Notes: generated by a model not told the origin, from the letters alone. Shown: positions 35,338-44,733, numbered from the stretch's first letter. The stretch is 64,000 bases of DNA from Lentzea albida (GCF_900111005.1 NZ_FOFV01000002.1:558001-622000), one strand, 5' to 3'. Made by a program: numbers and translations.

Positions 35338-36738
35338 GTGTGGAAACGGGTCAGCGCTCTCGACAAGAAGCTCATGAGCTCCTCCGCCGGACTGCCTCCA
35401 AGCAGGCTCGACAGGGGTTTGAAGAGGCTTTCGAAAGCCGCGAACCACAGCGTGCTGTGGTTCGTCATCGCGGCGATTCTGGCAACGGGCAAAGGGCCGT
35501 TCCGGCGTGGCGCGTTGCGGGGCCTCGCGGCCATCGCAGGGGCCTCTGCCAGCGCGAACCTGGTCGGGAAGTCACTTTTCCCGCGCCGCAGACCCGCCGC
35601 CGATCTGATCGGTCTGGACCGCCGCCTGTCGAAACGCCCGACGTCGTCGTCATTCCCGTCCGGTCACTCCGCGTCAGCGGCCGCTTTCGCCACGGCCGTG
35701 GCCATGGAATCGCCCAAAGCAGGCGTTGTGGTGGCCCCGATCGCCGCCGCCGTGGCTTATTCACGCGTGCACACGGGCGTTCATTGGCCGTCGGATGTCG
35801 CGGCCGGCGCGGCGGTAGGCGTCGGCGCCGCGTTCCTGACGCGCCGGTGGTGGCCGCTGGGCATGAACGAGCCCGCGTCGGCCTACGAACACGCCGATTT
35901 GACGTCCCTGCAGGACGGCGACGGCCTGGTCGTCGTGGTCAACCCGTTCTCCGGCTTCGGCCCCGACCCGACGCCGCGGATCACCGAGGAGTGGCCGAAG
36001 GCGCAGGTCGTGTCGGTCGAGGAGCTCGACGACCTGCCGGACGCGAAGGCACTGGGCGTGGCCGGCGGCGACGGCACGGTGGCCGCCGTGGCCGCCATCG
36101 CCGCCGAGCGCGACCTGCCGATGGTGCTCGTCCCGTCCGGCACGCTGAACCACTTCGCGCGCGACGTGGGCATCACCGGCCTGCACGACACGGCCCAGGC
36201 GGTGGCCGACGGCGTGGGCGTGCGGGTCGACCTGGCGCAGGTCAACGACCAGTGGTTCGTCAACACGGCCTCCCTGGGCGGCTACCCCGACATGGTGCGG
36301 ATCCGCGAGAAGCTCGAGAAGCGCTGGGGCAAGTGGCCCGCCGCGGCGATCGCGATGTTCCGCGTCCTGCAGCGCGCCAAGCCGCTGCACATGACCATCG
36401 ACGGCGACAAGCACCTGGTCTGGATGCTGTTCGTGGGCAACGGCCCGTACCGCCCGAAGGGCTTCGCGCCGACCATGCGCCCGCGGCTCGACGACGGGCT
36501 GCTGGACGTGCGCTTCGTCCGGGCGGACCGCAAGTACTCGCGGACCAGGTTCTTCCTGGGCGCGCTGCTCGGGGCGCTGGAGCACTCGCGCATGTACAAG
36601 CACTTCGAGGTGGCCTCGCTGAACGTCGAGGTGCACGGGGCGCCGATCTCGATCGCGACGGACGGCGAGGTGCGGGAGCGGGCCAACCACTTCAGGTTCC
36701 GGTCGCGGGCGGCGGCGCTCGGGATCTACCGGCCGTAG
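35338..36738 (+). CDS. PAP2 phosphatase - diacylglycerol kinase fusion protein
   Basis: 466 residues from GTG 35338, chosen because WKRVSALDKKL is the usual opening of this family; the ribosome site is closer than ideal. The N-terminal membrane PAP2 domain has all three motifs: KSLFPRRRP, SFPSGHS and SRVHTGVHWPSD. The C-terminal lipid-kinase domain has NPFSGFGPDP, GGDGT and VPSGTLNHFARD. One chain thus carries a lipid phosphatase and a lipid kinase, seen in actinobacteria. The role may be recycling of polyprenyl or phosphatidyl carriers; this is inference. Confidence 0.85.
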   Translation: MWKRVSALDKKLMSSSAGLPPSRLDRGLKRLSKAANHSVLWFVIAAILATGKGPFRRGALRGLAAIAGASASANLVGKSLFPRRRPAADLIGLDRRLSKRPTSSSFPSGHSASAAAFATAVAMESPKAGVVVAPIAAAVAYSRVHTGVHWPSDVAAGAAVGVGAAFLTRRWWPLGMNEPASAYEHADLTSLQDGDGLVVVVNPFSGFGPDPTPRITEEWPKAQVVSVEELDDLPDAKALGVAGGDGTVAAVAAIAAERDLPMVLVPSGTLNHFARDVGITGLHDTAQAVADGVGVRVDLAQVNDQWFVNTASLGGYPDMVRIREKLEKRWGKWPAAAIAMFRVLQRAKPLHMTIDGDKHLVWMLFVGNGPYRPKGFAPTMRPRLDDGLLDVRFVRADRKYSRTRFFLGALLGALEHSRMYKHFEVASLNVEVHGAPISIATDGEVRERANHFRFRSRAAALGIYRP

Positions 36739-36871
36739 GGGCGGCGGGCGTCGGGTCGCGGGCGGGCGGCAGGCAAGCAGGCGGGCAAGCAGGTCGGCGG
36801 CGAATCCGGCGACCACACCCTTCCGGCGACCCACGCGTCCGCCCCGCGGTCACCCACCCCGACCAACTCGT

Positions 36872-36888
36872 GTTCGACATTGTCGAAC
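36872..36888. promoter_or_regulatory. IclR/GylR operator, copy 1 (upstream of the regulator)
   Basis: Perfect 17-base palindrome GTTCGACA-T-TGTCGAAC located 23 bases before the regulator start. The same core recurs before glpK (37680-37694), indicating autoregulation and shared control. Confidence 0.75.
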
Positions 36889-36897
36889 GAGCGCAGC

Positions 36898-36903
36898 TAG
36901 AGT
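36898..36903 (+). promoter_or_regulatory. -10 box TAGAGT for the IclR regulator gene
   Basis: TANNNT hexamer seven bases before GTG 36911; TTCGAC inside the operator lies 19 bases upstream and could serve as -35, so the operator would block RNA polymerase. Confidence 0.45.
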
Positions 36904-36910
36904 GGGGTGC

Positions 36911-37666
36911 GTGCCCGGCCCCATCCAGTCCATCCAGCGCGCGGCGGAGGTCCTCAAACTCCTCGCCCACGGCGGCGCGCACCAACTGAGCGTCGGCGAG
37001 ATCGCGCGCGCCCTGGACCTGGCGAAACCGACGGTCCACGGCATCCTGCGGACCCTGCAGGAGGTCGGGTTCGTCGAGCAGGAGGTCGAGGGCGGCAAGT
37101 ACCGCCTGGGCGCCGCCCTGTTCCAGATCGGCACGTCCTACCTCGACGGCAACGAGCTGCGCGCCAAGGCGTTGAACTGGTCGGACACGTTGGCGATGCG
37201 TGCGCGCGAGGCGGTGCGCATCGGGGTGATGCACGGCAAGCACGTACTGGTCGTCCATCACGTGTTCCGGCCGGACAACAGCCGGCAGACGCTCGACACC
37301 GGGGCGCTGCTGCCGTGGCACGCGACGGCGCTGGGCAAGGCGCTGGTCGCGTTCGGCGAGTGGCCCGACGGCGAACTGCAAGCCTTCACCCGGCACACCC
37401 TCAACCCCGACCAGCTCTACGTCGCGATGAACGAGGTCCGCGACCGCGACTGGGCCTACGACCTGCACGAACTCGTCGAGGGCGAGGCCTCGGTCGCCGC
37501 CCCGATCCGCGACCGGCGGGGCGTGGCGGTGGGCGCCATCGGCATCTCCGGACCGGTCGAGCGGTTGTGCGACTCGCCGGACCAGCCTCCCCGCCTCGAA
37601 CTCGTCTCCTACGTACGTGAGGCAGCTCGCAGCGTCTCCCGCGAGCTCGGCGGGCTCTCCTGGTAG
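36911..37666 (+). CDS. gylR: IclR family regulator of glycerol catabolism (GylR-like)
   Basis: 251 residues from GTG 36911. The winged HTH is [53 protein letters not shown] (residues 5-60, quoted as landmarks); the IclR effector domain follows with [20 protein letters not shown]. It is directly upstream of glpK and glpD and identical palindromes precede it and glpK. In Streptomyces, GylR of the same family represses the gyl glycerol operon; the sequence context supports the same role. Glycerol or glycerol-3-phosphate would be the inducer. Confidence 0.82.
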   Translation: MPGPIQSIQRAAEVLKLLAHGGAHQLSVGEIARALDLAKPTVHGILRTLQEVGFVEQEVEGGKYRLGAALFQIGTSYLDGNELRAKALNWSDTLAMRAREAVRIGVMHGKHVLVVHHVFRPDNSRQTLDTGALLPWHATALGKALVAFGEWPDGELQAFTRHTLNPDQLYVAMNEVRDRDWAYDLHELVEGEASVAAPIRDRRGVAVGAIGISGPVERLCDSPDQPPRLELVSYVREAARSVSRELGGLSW

Positions 37667-37679
37667 TAGTGTGGGATCG

Positions 37680-37694
37680 TTCGACATTGTCGAA
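37680..37694. promoter_or_regulatory. IclR/GylR operator, copy 2 (upstream of glpK)
   Basis: TTCGACA-T-TGTCGAA, identical to the core of the copy at 36873-36887, 24 bases before the glpK start and only 13 bases after the regulator stop. Confidence 0.75.
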
Positions 37695-37718
37695 TGGTTC
37701 GCACAAGGGAGTGTGCAC

Positions 37719-39188
37719 GTGGCTTACATCGCGGCGATCGACCAGGGCACGACGTCGTCCCGGTGCATCGTGTTCGACCAGTCCGGCGGGATCGTGTCGG
37801 TCGCTCAGCGCGAGCACCGCCAGATCTTCCCGAAGCCGGGGTGGGTGGAGCACGACGCGACCGAGATCTGGACGAACGTGCAGGCCGTCGTGCGCGACGC
37901 GCTCGGCCACGCCTCTCTCTCGTTCAGCGACATAGCGGCGTTCGGCATCACGAACCAGCGCGAGACCACGGTCGTGTGGGACCGTCAGACCGGCGAGCCC
38001 GTGCACAACGCGATCGTCTGGCAGGACACGCGCACGGACGCGTTGATCAAGCGGCTGGGCGACCAGGACAGGTTCCGCGAACGCTCGGGCCTGCCGCTCG
38101 CGACCTACTTCTCCGGTCCGAAGCTGCGCTGGCTGCTCGACAACGTCGAGGGGCTGCGCGCGCGGGCCGAGGCCGGCGAGGTCCTGTTCGGCACCATGGA
38201 CACCTGGCTGATCTGGAACCTGACCGGCCGCCACGTCACGGACGTCACCAACGCGTCGCGGACCATGCTGATGAACCTGGAGACCCTGGACTGGGACCAG
38301 GAGCTGGTCGAAGCGATGGACGTTCCCCGCCAGATGCTGCCCGAGATCCGCTCCTCCTCCGAGGTGTACGGCACCTACGAGGGCGTGCCCGTCGCGTCGG
38401 CGCTCGGCGACCAGCAGGCCGCGCTGTTCGGCCAGACCTGCTTCGAGCCCGGCGAGGGCAAGTGCACGTACGGCACGGGCGCGTTCCTGCTGATCAACAC
38501 CGGGAGCAAGCCGGTGCGGTCGCAGAACGGCCTGCTCACGACCGTCGGGTACCAGATCGGCGCCGAACCCGCCGCGTACGCGCTGGAGGGCGCGGTCGCG
38601 GTGACGGGCGCGCTGGTGCAGTGGTTCCGCGACAAGGTCGGGCTGATCTCGTCGGCCGCGGAGATCGAGACGCTCGCACGGACCGTGGACGACAACGGCG
38701 GTGCGTACTTCGTGCCCGCGTTCTCCGGACTGTTCGCACCGCACTGGCGCAGTGACGCCCGTGGCGTGATCGCGGGCCTGACGGGCTACATCTCGCGCGG
38801 GCATCTCGCACGGGCCGTGCTGGAGGCATCGGCGTGGCAGACGCGTGAGGTCGTGGACGCGATGAACGCCGACAGCGGTGTCGACCTCACGACGTTGCGC
38901 GTCGACGGAGGCATGACGGCGAACAACCTGCTCATGCAGTTCCTGTCGGACGTGCTGGACGTACCGGTGGTGCGCCCGATCGTGGCCGAGACGACGTGCC
39001 TCGGCGCGGCGTACGCGGCCGGTCTTGCGGTGGGCTACTGGAGCTCCACCGACGAGCTGAAGGCCAACTGGCACAAGGCGGCCGAGTGGGAGCCGTCGAT
39101 GGAACCGGCCGCCCGCGACAAGGGCTACCGGAAGTGGAAGAAGGCGGTCGAGCGGACCGTCGGGTGGATGGACGAGGACGATGACTGA
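37719..39188 (+). CDS. glpK: glycerol kinase
   Basis: 489 residues from GTG 37719, with AAGGGAG seven bases upstream. FGGY-family landmarks are [11 protein letters not shown] (phosphate loop), [48 protein letters not shown] and [17 protein letters not shown]. It phosphorylates glycerol to sn-glycerol 3-phosphate in the cytoplasm. It overlaps glpD by eight bases, and is controlled by the IclR operator just upstream. Confidence 0.95.
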   Translation: MAYIAAIDQGTTSSRCIVFDQSGGIVSVAQREHRQIFPKPGWVEHDATEIWTNVQAVVRDALGHASLSFSDIAAFGITNQRETTVVWDRQTGEPVHNAIVWQDTRTDALIKRLGDQDRFRERSGLPLATYFSGPKLRWLLDNVEGLRARAEAGEVLFGTMDTWLIWNLTGRHVTDVTNASRTMLMNLETLDWDQELVEAMDVPRQMLPEIRSSSEVYGTYEGVPVASALGDQQAALFGQTCFEPGEGKCTYGTGAFLLINTGSKPVRSQNGLLTTVGYQIGAEPAAYALEGAVAVTGALVQWFRDKVGLISSAAEIETLARTVDDNGGAYFVPAFSGLFAPHWRSDARGVIAGLTGYISRGHLARAVLEASAWQTREVVDAMNADSGVDLTTLRVDGGMTANNLLMQFLSDVLDVPVVRPIVAETTCLGAAYAAGLAVGYWSSTDELKANWHKAAEWEPSMEPAARDKGYRKWKKAVERTVGWMDEDDD

Positions 39189-40701
39189 GCTTTCACAGAG
39201 GGACAGGGCTCGCGAAGAGCTCCAGCACGGCAAGTTCGACGTCGTCGTGGTCGGCGGCGGCATCCTGGGCATCGCGACCACGTGGGCCGCGGCCCGCTCC
39301 GGCCTGCGCGTCGCCCTGGTCGAGAGCGGCGACTTCGCGGGCGCCACGTCGTCCGCGTCCTCGAAGCTCGTGCACGGCGGCCTGCGCTACCTCGCGATGG
39401 GCCCGTCGGCCGTGCCGATGGTGCACGAGAACCACAAGGAACGCCGCGCGCTGGGCGACCGCCTGGCCCCGCACCTGGTGCGGCCGCTGCCGTTCCTCGT
39501 CCCCGTCTACAAGGGGGGCCCGCACAGCCGGTTCGTGCTCGGTGCGGGCGTCACGCTGTACTCCGCGCTGTCGGGCTTCGGCGACGGCGCGGGCAAGGTC
39601 CTGTCGGCGCGCAGGGCTGCGGAGTGGGTGCCTGACCTGCGCGCCGACGGTCTGCGCGGTGCCGCGATGTACTACGACCACCAGATGAACGACAGCCGCG
39701 TGGCGATCACCGCCGCGCGTGCCGCCGCCGAGGCCGGTGCCGTGCTGCTCAACCACATCTCGGTCGTGGGGCTGCGCAGGACCGGTTCCCGTGTGTCCGG
39801 TGTGGACCTCCGCGACGCGCTCGGCGAGTTCGGGGTGGACGCGAAGGTCGTCGTGAACGCGACCGGTCCGTGGCTGGACGTGCTGCGGCGCATGGAGGAT
39901 CCGGCCGCCGACCCGTCGATCCGCCTGTCCAAGGGCTCGCACCTGGTGCTCCGGCAGACCTCGGAGTGGAAGGCCGCGCTGACGATCCCGGTCGACGACG
40001 TGCGCGTGTCGTTCGCGATCCCGTGGGAGGGCCACCTCCTGCTCGGCACCACCGACGAGGCCTACGAGGGCGACCCGGCGGCGGTCGCCTGCACCGACGC
40101 CGACGTCGACCAGATCCTCGGCGAGGCGGGCACGGCCGTCGCCGGCCTGGACCGTTCGCGGATCGCGTACACGTTCGCGGGCCTGCGGGTCCTGCCCGGC
40201 GGCCCCGGCGACACCTCGCACGCCAAGCGCGAAACGGTGATCACCGCGGGCTCCGGCGGCATGATCAGCGTGGCCGGCGGCAAGTGGACGACGTTCCGCA
40301 AGATCGGCGCCACCGTCCTGGCCCGCGTGAACTCCGAGCTCGGCCGCACCTTCGACGGCCCGCTCGACGGCGTCGCGCTGCCCGGCTCGGCCCTGCCCGA
40401 CACCGTGGGATCCGTGCTGGGCCACGCCTACGACGCGCTGCCCGACGACGTGGTCCGCCACCTCGCCACGCACTACGGCACGACCTCGCACGAGGTCGTC
40501 GCCCTCGGCCTGGAGAACCCGGCGCTGCTGGAGCGCGTCCACCCGGACGGCCCGGACATCTGGGCGCAGGTCGAGCACGCCCGCCGCACCGAGTGGGCGT
40601 CCGAAGTGGACGACGTGCTGCGCCGCCGCACGACCGTGATGGTGCGCGGCCTCGACTCCCCCGAGGTGCGCAGCAGGGTGTCGGAGCTGCTCGCCTCCTA
40701 G
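39181..40701 (+). CDS. glpD: glycerol-3-phosphate dehydrogenase (FAD)
   Basis: 506 residues, ATG inside the glpK end. N-terminal FAD motif [52 protein letters not shown] and [19 protein letters not shown] are GlpD hallmarks, and the C-terminal helical cap is complete. It oxidises glycerol 3-phosphate to dihydroxyacetone phosphate at the membrane, reducing quinone. Together with glpK it completes glycerol use. Its stop overlaps the convergent phosphotransferase stop by four bases. Confidence 0.93.
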   Translation: MTELSQRDRAREELQHGKFDVVVVGGGILGIATTWAAARSGLRVALVESGDFAGATSSASSKLVHGGLRYLAMGPSAVPMVHENHKERRALGDRLAPHLVRPLPFLVPVYKGGPHSRFVLGAGVTLYSALSGFGDGAGKVLSARRAAEWVPDLRADGLRGAAMYYDHQMNDSRVAITAARAAAEAGAVLLNHISVVGLRRTGSRVSGVDLRDALGEFGVDAKVVVNATGPWLDVLRRMEDPAADPSIRLSKGSHLVLRQTSEWKAALTIPVDDVRVSFAIPWEGHLLLGTTDEAYEGDPAAVACTDADVDQILGEAGTAVAGLDRSRIAYTFAGLRVLPGGPGDTSHAKRETVITAGSGGMISVAGGKWTTFRKIGATVLARVNSELGRTFDGPLDGVALPGSALPDTVGSVLGHAYDALPDDVVRHLATHYGTTSHEVVALGLENPALLERVHPDGPDIWAQVEHARRTEWASEVDDVLRRRTTVMVRGLDSPEVRSRVSELLAS

Positions 40702-41618
40702 AGGGCCATGGCGCGTTCCACGAGGTACTCGGCCAGTTCGGGTGCCGAGTGGAACGCGCTGCGCACCGCCAACGCCCCGTCGCACCCCAGCACGACGTCT
40801 TCCCTTGACACAGAACGGTTCTCGAGCCGCAGGCCCTCCAGGTAGGCGTCGATCACCGCCTCCCGCACGGGCGGCAGGTCCGCGACCGCCATCCGCCCGG
40901 CCTGGGCGAGCCCGACGAGCAGCTGACCGAGGTCGGCGCCCACCGGGTTCGGGCACTGCCAGCCGACGTCGATCACCACGAACGACTCGGGATCGTCCCG
41001 CGGCACCAAAAGGTTCTGCGGGCACGCGTCGTTGTGCCCGGTCGCCTGCGGCAGCGCCTCCAGCCGTGCCAGGATCTCGGGGATCCTCGCGGCGAGCGGC
41101 GAGCAGTCCGGCCGCAGGAACGCCTCGCGGACGAGCCTCGCCTCGTACAGCACGCGCAACGCCCGTCCCGGCGCGTCGCCGAACCGGCGCCCCGCCCAGC
41201 GTCCCAGCGCCAGCGCGGCCCGGCGGAACCGCGGCAGGTCCCACTCCACCGCGGCGCAGCGCACGTCCTCCAGCCACAACCCCACGCGGTCGCCGAGGTC
41301 GTCGACGCGCAGCACGCGCGGGCGGCGCATTCCCGGCGGCAACGCGAAGTCGGACAGCAGGAAGTCCGCCTCGTCCCGCCACGGGAAGTCGCCGACCACG
41401 TCCGCCAGCGCGGCCGGGATCCGCGGCCGGCGCAGGACCTTGACGAACACCGACCCGTCGGCCGACACGACCCGGTAGAGCGCCGCGGTGGTCGCGGCGA
41501 CCGGCCGGAACGCGATCGGCGCGACGCGGGTCAGCGGTAGGGATCCGTGATGTCGCCGAGCATCTCGAGCGCCTCGCGCAGCTGGGCCATGCGGCGCTTG
41601 CCGATGTGCTGTTCCCAT
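40698..41618 (-). CDS. aminoglycoside phosphotransferase (APH)-family kinase
   Basis: Up to 306 residues; the only ATG (41618) lies 88 bases inside the upstream MarR gene, and a CTG at the MarR stop would be an alternative start, losing about 27 residues without damage to the fold. Kinase elements are the Lys strand FVKVLRR, catalytic GHNDACPQN (HxDxxxxN) and metal Asp in VVIDVGW. The family phosphorylates antibiotics, choline or other small hydroxyl compounds. It seems to be in operon with MarR. Substrate unknown. Confidence 0.7.
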   Translation of the reverse strand: MGTAHRQAPHGPAARGARDARRHHGSLPLTRVAPIAFRPVAATTAALYRVVSADGSVFVKVLRRPRIPAALADVVGDFPWRDEADFLLSDFALPPGMRRPRVLRVDDLGDRVGLWLEDVRCAAVEWDLPRFRRAALALGRWAGRRFGDAPGRALRVLYEARLVREAFLRPDCSPLAARIPEILARLEALPQATGHNDACPQNLLVPRDDPESFVVIDVGWQCPNPVGADLGQLLVGLAQAGRMAVADLPPVREAVIDAYLEGLRLENRSVSREDVVLGCDGALAVRSAFHSAPELAEYLVERAMAL

Positions 41619-41950
41619 TCCGCCTCGATCCTGGCCAGCTCCGCGTTCGCCACGGGCACGGCCTCCTTCGCCTTCTCGGTGACCTTCACGAGCCGCGCCC
41701 TGCCGTCCGCCGGGTCGGGCACCCGTTCCACGTAGCCCGCCTTCTCCAGCTGGTCCACGAGGAACCCGGCGGTCTGCTTGGTCACCTGGGCCGACTCGGC
41801 CAGCACGGTCAGTCGCGTCCCGTCCGGGTCGACGCGCATGAGCACCCGCGCCTGCGCCTGGGTCACCTCGAAGCCCGCGGCGTTGACCGCGGCCAGGACG
41901 CGGTTCTCCACGTCGCGGTTCGGGATGAAGAGCAGCAGACCGATGTTCAC
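41531..41950 (-). CDS. MarR family transcriptional regulator
   Basis: 139 residues, GTG start with GGGGAG eight bases upstream. The winged HTH runs from FEVTQAQARVLMRV through LAESAQVTKQTAGFLVDQLEKAGYVERVPDPADGRARLVKVT, with the family's wing Asp-Arg motif. It is divergent from the mycothiol-enzyme gene, with an inverted repeat between them, so it probably represses both itself and that gene. Confidence 0.85.
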   Translation of the reverse strand: MNIGLLLFIPNRDVENRVLAAVNAAGFEVTQAQARVLMRVDPDGTRLTVLAESAQVTKQTAGFLVDQLEKAGYVERVPDPADGRARLVKVTEKAKEAVPVANAELARIEAEWEQHIGKRRMAQLREALEMLGDITDPYR

Positions 41951-41966
41951 CCGGAACTCCCCTTGT

Positions 41967-41991
41967 CTTTGGTCAGTCTCTCTGATTAAAG
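41967..41991. promoter_or_regulatory. probable MarR operator
   Basis: Inverted repeat CTTTGGTCAG-N5-CTGATTAAAG with eight of ten positions matching, in an AT-rich pocket between the divergent MarR gene and the gene at 42030. Confidence 0.5.
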
Positions 41992-42029
41992 TAGTCAGCC
42001 CATCGAACTAAATCAAGAAGAGGTTCGCC

Positions 42030-42638
42030 ATGGACGACACCCAGGTGTGGCAGACGATCGACTCCGAACGCGCGGCGACCGCCGACCTGCTCGCCGGCCT
42101 CACCGAGGTCGAGTGGACCTACCCGTCGCTCTGCGAGGGCTGGACGATGCGCGAGGTCGCGGCCCACCTGTCGCTCGCCCACCGGATCAGCCTGGGCGGA
42201 GCGTTCAAGGCGTTCGTCAGAGCCCGCGGCAGCTTCAACCGCCTGGTCGACCAGACCGCGCGCGACGAGGCCCGCAGACCGACGGCCGAACTCGTCTCCG
42301 AACTGCGCGGCGCTGTCGGCCTCCACAGGCTCGCGCCGGGCCAGACACTCAAGAACGCACTGCTCGACACCCTGGTCCACGCACAGGACATCGCCCTGCC
42401 TCTCGGCGTCGAACGCCACATGCCGACCGACGCCGCCGTCGTCGTGGCCGACGACCTGTGGCGCATGGGCTTCCCGTTCCACGCGCGACGCAGACTGGCC
42501 GGGCACCGCCTGACCGCCACCGACGCGGACTGGTCGGTGGGCGAGGGCGCCGAGATCAGCGGCCCGATCGAGGCCCTGGTCATGCTGCTCGCGGGCCGCA
42601 CCGCGACGATCCCGCGCCTGACGGGCATCACGGTCTGA
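42030..42638 (+). CDS. DinB/maleylpyruvate isomerase-family mycothiol-dependent enzyme
   Basis: 202 residues, with GAAGAGG eight bases before the ATG. The opening WQTIDSERAATADLLAGLTEVEWTYPSLCEGWTMREVAAHL, with its last His as metal ligand, and LDTLVHAQDIALPLG (second ligand region) are those of MDMPI-type DinB four-helix proteins. Members use mycothiol for isomerisation or detoxifying transfer. Divergent MarR control suggests response to an organic electrophile or antibiotic; the reaction is not known. Confidence 0.78.
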   Translation: MDDTQVWQTIDSERAATADLLAGLTEVEWTYPSLCEGWTMREVAAHLSLAHRISLGGAFKAFVRARGSFNRLVDQTARDEARRPTAELVSELRGAVGLHRLAPGQTLKNALLDTLVHAQDIALPLGVERHMPTDAAVVVADDLWRMGFPFHARRRLAGHRLTATDADWSVGEGAEISGPIEALVMLLAGRTATIPRLTGITV

Positions 42639-43191
42639 GGTCGCGCACCACCCTCCGGCACACGTGCACCCGCTCGAACCGCTGCCGCAGCTCGGCCTCC
42701 CGCTCGATCCGGGCGCGCAACACAGCCCCGACGGGCTCCAGCCCGAGCTTCGCGCTCAGCACCGTGCCCACCTCCGCCGGCGAGGCGTACACCTCCAGGT
42801 GCCGGCCGTCCTCGACGAACCCGTTGCGCGCCAACCACCTCAGCGTCGGCACGTCCTCGCGGGTCCACGCGTCGACCCTGCGCACACCGAACCGCTCCAG
42901 CCGCCGCACGGCCTCGGCGAGCAACGCCGTCGCGACGCCCTGTCCCTGGAGATCCGGGTGCACGACGACCGTCTCGATCGTCGCCTCCGGCCCCGGCACC
43001 GACACGTCCAGGACGCCGATCACGTCACCGTCGACCGCCACCAGCTCCAGGTCGGCGCGGCGCTTGGCCGGCCAGACGTCGTCGTAGCACGTCGTTCCCA
43101 GCAACCCGAGCACCCGGCAGCGCAGCCACGACACCTCGTCGGCCTGCTCGTAGTCGCGCACCTCCCGCCGTCCCGGCCCCCGGCGCACCAC
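42628..43191 (-). CDS. GNAT family N-acetyltransferase
   Basis: About 187 residues from GTG 43191 (GTG 43188 is equally possible); GGGAGAG lies just upstream and the open frame beyond is low-complexity. The acetyl-CoA motif is VVVHPDLQGQGVATALLAEAVRRLERFGV, and WLARNGFVEDGRHLEVY is the usual end of the domain. The C-terminal 35 residues are extra. The 3' end overlaps the convergent gene by 11 bases. Substrate unknown. Confidence 0.75.
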   Translation of the reverse strand: MVRRGPGRREVRDYEQADEVSWLRCRVLGLLGTTCYDDVWPAKRRADLELVAVDGDVIGVLDVSVPGPEATIETVVVHPDLQGQGVATALLAEAVRRLERFGVRRVDAWTREDVPTLRWLARNGFVEDGRHLEVYASPAEVGTVLSAKLGLEPVGAVLRARIEREAELRQRFERVHVCRRVVRDLRP

Positions 43192-43343
43192 GGGTCTCTC
43201 CCACGCCCCCAGCAAGCTCAGCCTTCCCGTTCTCCCAGGCGCGGCGCCGGTCACGCCCCTCGCCTCGTCCACCTGGCACCCACCAGGGTTCCGGATGTGA
43301 GGCGGGCTCGCACGCGTCTTTCGCCGTCACCGTTTGCCAGGAA

Positions 43344-43369
43344 CATACTGAGTATGCATACTCAGTATG
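43344..43369. promoter_or_regulatory. PadR operator, perfect 26-base palindrome
   Basis: Two 13-base arms, each CATACTGAGTATG read 5'-3', centred between 43356 and 43357. It ends one base before the padR start codon. PadR proteins commonly bind ATAC/GTAT-type dyads, so autorepression is likely. Confidence 0.7.
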
Positions 43370-43370
43370 C

Positions 43371-43916
43371 ATGTTGGTCAAACACGGCCTGCTCGCGCTC
43401 CTGGAGAGCGGGCCCATGTACGGCTACCAGCTGCGGGTGGCGTTCGACTCGGCCACCGGCGGCACGTGGCCGTTGAACATCGGGCAGGTCTACACGACGT
43501 TGTCGCGCCTCGAACGCGACGACCTGGTCGCCGCACTGCCCGAGAACGAGGGCCAGCGCCCCTACGAGATCACCGCGGGCGGCCGCGACGAGCTGAGGAA
43601 GTGGTTCGCCACGCCCGTGCAGCGCGGCGACCGGCCGCGCGACGAGGTGGCGATCAAGCTGGCCCTGGCGATCACCACGCCGGGCGTCGACGTCGCCAAG
43701 GTCGTCATGACCCAGCGCACGGCCACGATGCGCACGTTGCAGGAGTACACGAGGCTCAAAACCCAGCCGGGCGAACTGCCGTGGCTGCTCGTGCTCGACG
43801 CGATGATCTTCCAGGCCCAGGCCGAGCTGCGCTGGCTCGACCACTGCGAGGCGAGCCTGCTGCGCGACGACCCCCGCCCCGTCGCCGACACCACAGACGT
43901 CGAGGCGCCGAGATGA
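43371..43916 (+). CDS. PadR family transcriptional regulator
   Basis: 181 residues. The winged HTH is LVKHGLLALLESGPMYGYQLR, then NIGQVYTTLSRLERDDLV and YEITAGGRDELRKWF; the C-terminal dimerisation helices are PadR subfamily-2 type (Vir_act_alpha_C). A perfect palindrome abuts the start codon. Such genes usually lead an operon with an ABC exporter; here the next gene is a decayed ATPase remnant starting at the padR stop (ATGA), so the regulator has probably lost its local target. Confidence 0.85.
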   Translation: MLVKHGLLALLESGPMYGYQLRVAFDSATGGTWPLNIGQVYTTLSRLERDDLVAALPENEGQRPYEITAGGRDELRKWFATPVQRGDRPRDEVAIKLALAITTPGVDVAKVVMTQRTATMRTLQEYTRLKTQPGELPWLLVLDAMIFQAQAELRWLDHCEASLLRDDPRPVADTTDVEAPR

Positions 43917-44092
43917 CCGCACCCGAGTCGCGGCACGCGCACCGCACCCACGGCGCCGGCGACACGGCGACAACGGCATCTCCCTCACCGTCGCACCCGG
44001 CGAACTCGTCGCCGTCACGGGCGCGTCCGCTCCGGTAAGTCGACGCTGCCGAACCTCTGCGGCGGCCTCGACAGCAGCTCGCGGTTAGCCTG
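43913..44092 (+). pseudogene. remnant of an ABC transporter ATP-binding gene
   Basis: The ATG overlaps the padR stop. Reading with two frame changes gives three consecutive pieces of an ABC ATPase N-terminus: MTAPESRHAHRTHGAGDTA, then GISLTVAPGELVAVTGAS, then SGKSTLPNLCGGLDSS, i.e. the strand before Walker A and most of Walker A itself. The rest of the gene and any permease are gone; the remnant ends where the promoter of the next gene begins. Confidence 0.75.
44086..44091 (+). promoter_or_regulatory. -10 box TAGCCT for the 44098 hydrolase
   Basis: TANNNT hexamer six bases before ATG 44098 inside the end of the ABC remnant; predicted leaderless promoter. Confidence 0.45.
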
Positions 44093-44097
44093 CCACC

Positions 44098-44733
44098 ATG
44101 ACCACCTTCGCCATAGCGCACGGAGGGGGCGACGTCGGCTGGTCGTGGCACCTGGTAGCAAACGCCTTGCAGGCCAAGGGTCACACCGCAGTAGCGCCGG
44201 ACCTCCCGATCGAAGACGAGTCGAAAGACCTGACGGACTGGGCCACAACACTGATCGAGGCCCTCCCGTCCACAGAGGACGTGGTCGTAGTGGGCCACTC
44301 CTTCGGCGGCTTCGTGGCCCCACTGGCAGCAGAACGCCTCAACGCCTCAGCACTGGTCCTGGTCTCGGCCATGATCCCGGCCCCAGGCGAGGCACCAGGC
44401 GACTGGTGGGCCAACACGGGTTACGAGGACCCAGGCCTGGAGGACGCGTTCTTCCACGACGTCCCACCAGCCCTGGCAGCAGAGGCGCAGAAACGGGAAC
44501 GAGGCATGGCCGAGACCCCGATGGCCAAGCCCTGGCCCCTCGACAAGATGCCGGACGTGCCAACGCACTTCATCCTGTGCACAGAGGACCGCTTCTTCAC
44601 ACCCGCCTTCATGCGCAGGGTGGTCGCAGACCGGCTGGGCGACATCACGCCGGTGGAGCTGGCGGCGGGACACTGCGCCTCACTGAGCAAGCCGAACGAG
44701 CTGGCAACCCTGCTGACCGCCTACGCACGCTGA
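44098..44733 (+). CDS. alpha/beta hydrolase (esterase)
   Basis: 211 residues. Catalytic triad elements are Ser in VVGHSFGG, Asp in LCTEDRFF and His in AAGHCASLS; AHGGGDVGWSW is the oxyanion loop. It resembles EstC/HNL-like small esterases with a short cap. Codon use (many CCA, TCA, GCA) is less GC3-biased than its neighbours, suggesting transfer or recent arrival. Substrate unknown. Confidence 0.75.
   Translation: MTTFAIAHGGGDVGWSWHLVANALQAKGHTAVAPDLPIEDESKDLTDWATTLIEALPSTEDVVVVGHSFGGFVAPLAAERLNASALVLVSAMIPAPGEAPGDWWANTGYEDPGLEDAFFHDVPPALAAEAQKRERGMAETPMAKPWPLDKMPDVPTHFILCTEDRFFTPAFMRRVVADRLGDITPVELAAGHCASLSKPNELATLLTAYAR

Noticed and set aside
36739..36871. Possible small gene between the PAP2-DGK fusion and the IclR regulator
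   Set aside because: Only GC-rich direct repeats (CAAGCAGG-type) and no start with a ribosome site.
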